64,000 nt of DNA, from assembly GCF_963675165.1 (NCBI RefSeq), contig NC_087385.1:2418501-2482500 (forward strand), in the 5' to 3' direction. The notes under the pieces are model-generated. The model saw only the letters and a program-made list of their open reading frames with translations. It searched no databases and was not told where the DNA came from. Shown here piece by piece: positions 63,774 through 64,000 of the stretch. The translations under genes and the position numbers were made by a program. The stretch comes from Halichondria panicea (lineage: Eukaryota; Porifera; Demospongiae; Suberitida; Halichondriidae). Every line of letters begins with the position of its first letter. The first letter of the stretch is position 1.

Positions 63774-64000
63774 CTGTGGGAATTAAATAGGCCAAACTTT
63801 TTATTAATAGACAGTGATCACATATTGATTACATAACACAGTCCATATAATATCTACGGTAAATGGCATGCAATAAATAAGAACCTGGAATCTATACTAG
63901 ACGTCTAGTCCAAAGCAGCCAATAAATATAATAGGGCCCAGACCTAGACAGAGGACTCTATTTAAGTACCATGTTTCAAGGGTTACCACATTAGATCTAC

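Overview
This window reads as nuclear DNA of an early-branching animal, most likely a demosponge (Porifera). It is AT-rich, with many short GT-AG introns, animal gene families (adhesion GPCR, TOX-type HMG-box protein, EMC8/9, UBE2Q-like E2) and a fusion of Kelch repeats to a protein kinase. Miniature inverted-repeat elements are dense in introns and intergenic DNA. The sponge assignment is inference; no marker gene fixes the species. All multi-exon models were spliced by hand from GT/AG sites, reading-frame phase and family similarity.

Layout. 1-194 (+): last coding exon(s) of a single-pass membrane protein that starts off the left edge. 753-2772 (-): N-terminal four exons of a UBE2Q-like ubiquitin-conjugating enzyme; the rest was not found in the window. 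3056-10871: a cluster of intronless M20 dipeptidase genes (PM20D2-like), three in tandem on + (the third broken), then a head-to-head pair. 13884-17671 (+): Kelch, coiled-coil, protein kinase gene in five coding exons. 19329-23844 (-): TOX-like HMG-box gene in eight exons, 477 residues. 24005-25183 (+): a sixth M20 copy, head-to-head with TOX. 25445-58251 (-): what splices as one adhesion G-protein-coupled receptor gene of 80 coding exons and 5,512 residues. 61355-63773 (-): the last four exons of EMC8/9, continuing off the right edge.

The receptor starts with a signal peptide and cysteine-rich module. It then carries 32 Ig-like domains, two somatomedin-B-like modules, two SRCR domains, eight FN3 domains in two blocks of four, five EGF domains, two hormone-receptor-like modules, a GAIN/GPS region, seven membrane segments and a short tail. 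Every exon junction keeps frame. The ectodomain grew by recent segmental duplication: an Ig-rich stretch ending in FN3 x4 occurs twice, introns included.

The M20 genes are the second unusual feature. They lack introns in an intron-rich neighbourhood. They share nearly identical nucleotide blocks inside otherwise diverged sequence, the pattern expected from gene conversion. One copy is broken and one has lost the conserved lid histidine block.

Non-coding DNA holds several inverted-repeat families, a decayed reverse-transcriptase fragment, a decayed copy of the EMC8 terminal exon, and a pair of inverted ~0.5-kb repeats that bracket the first exons of the receptor.
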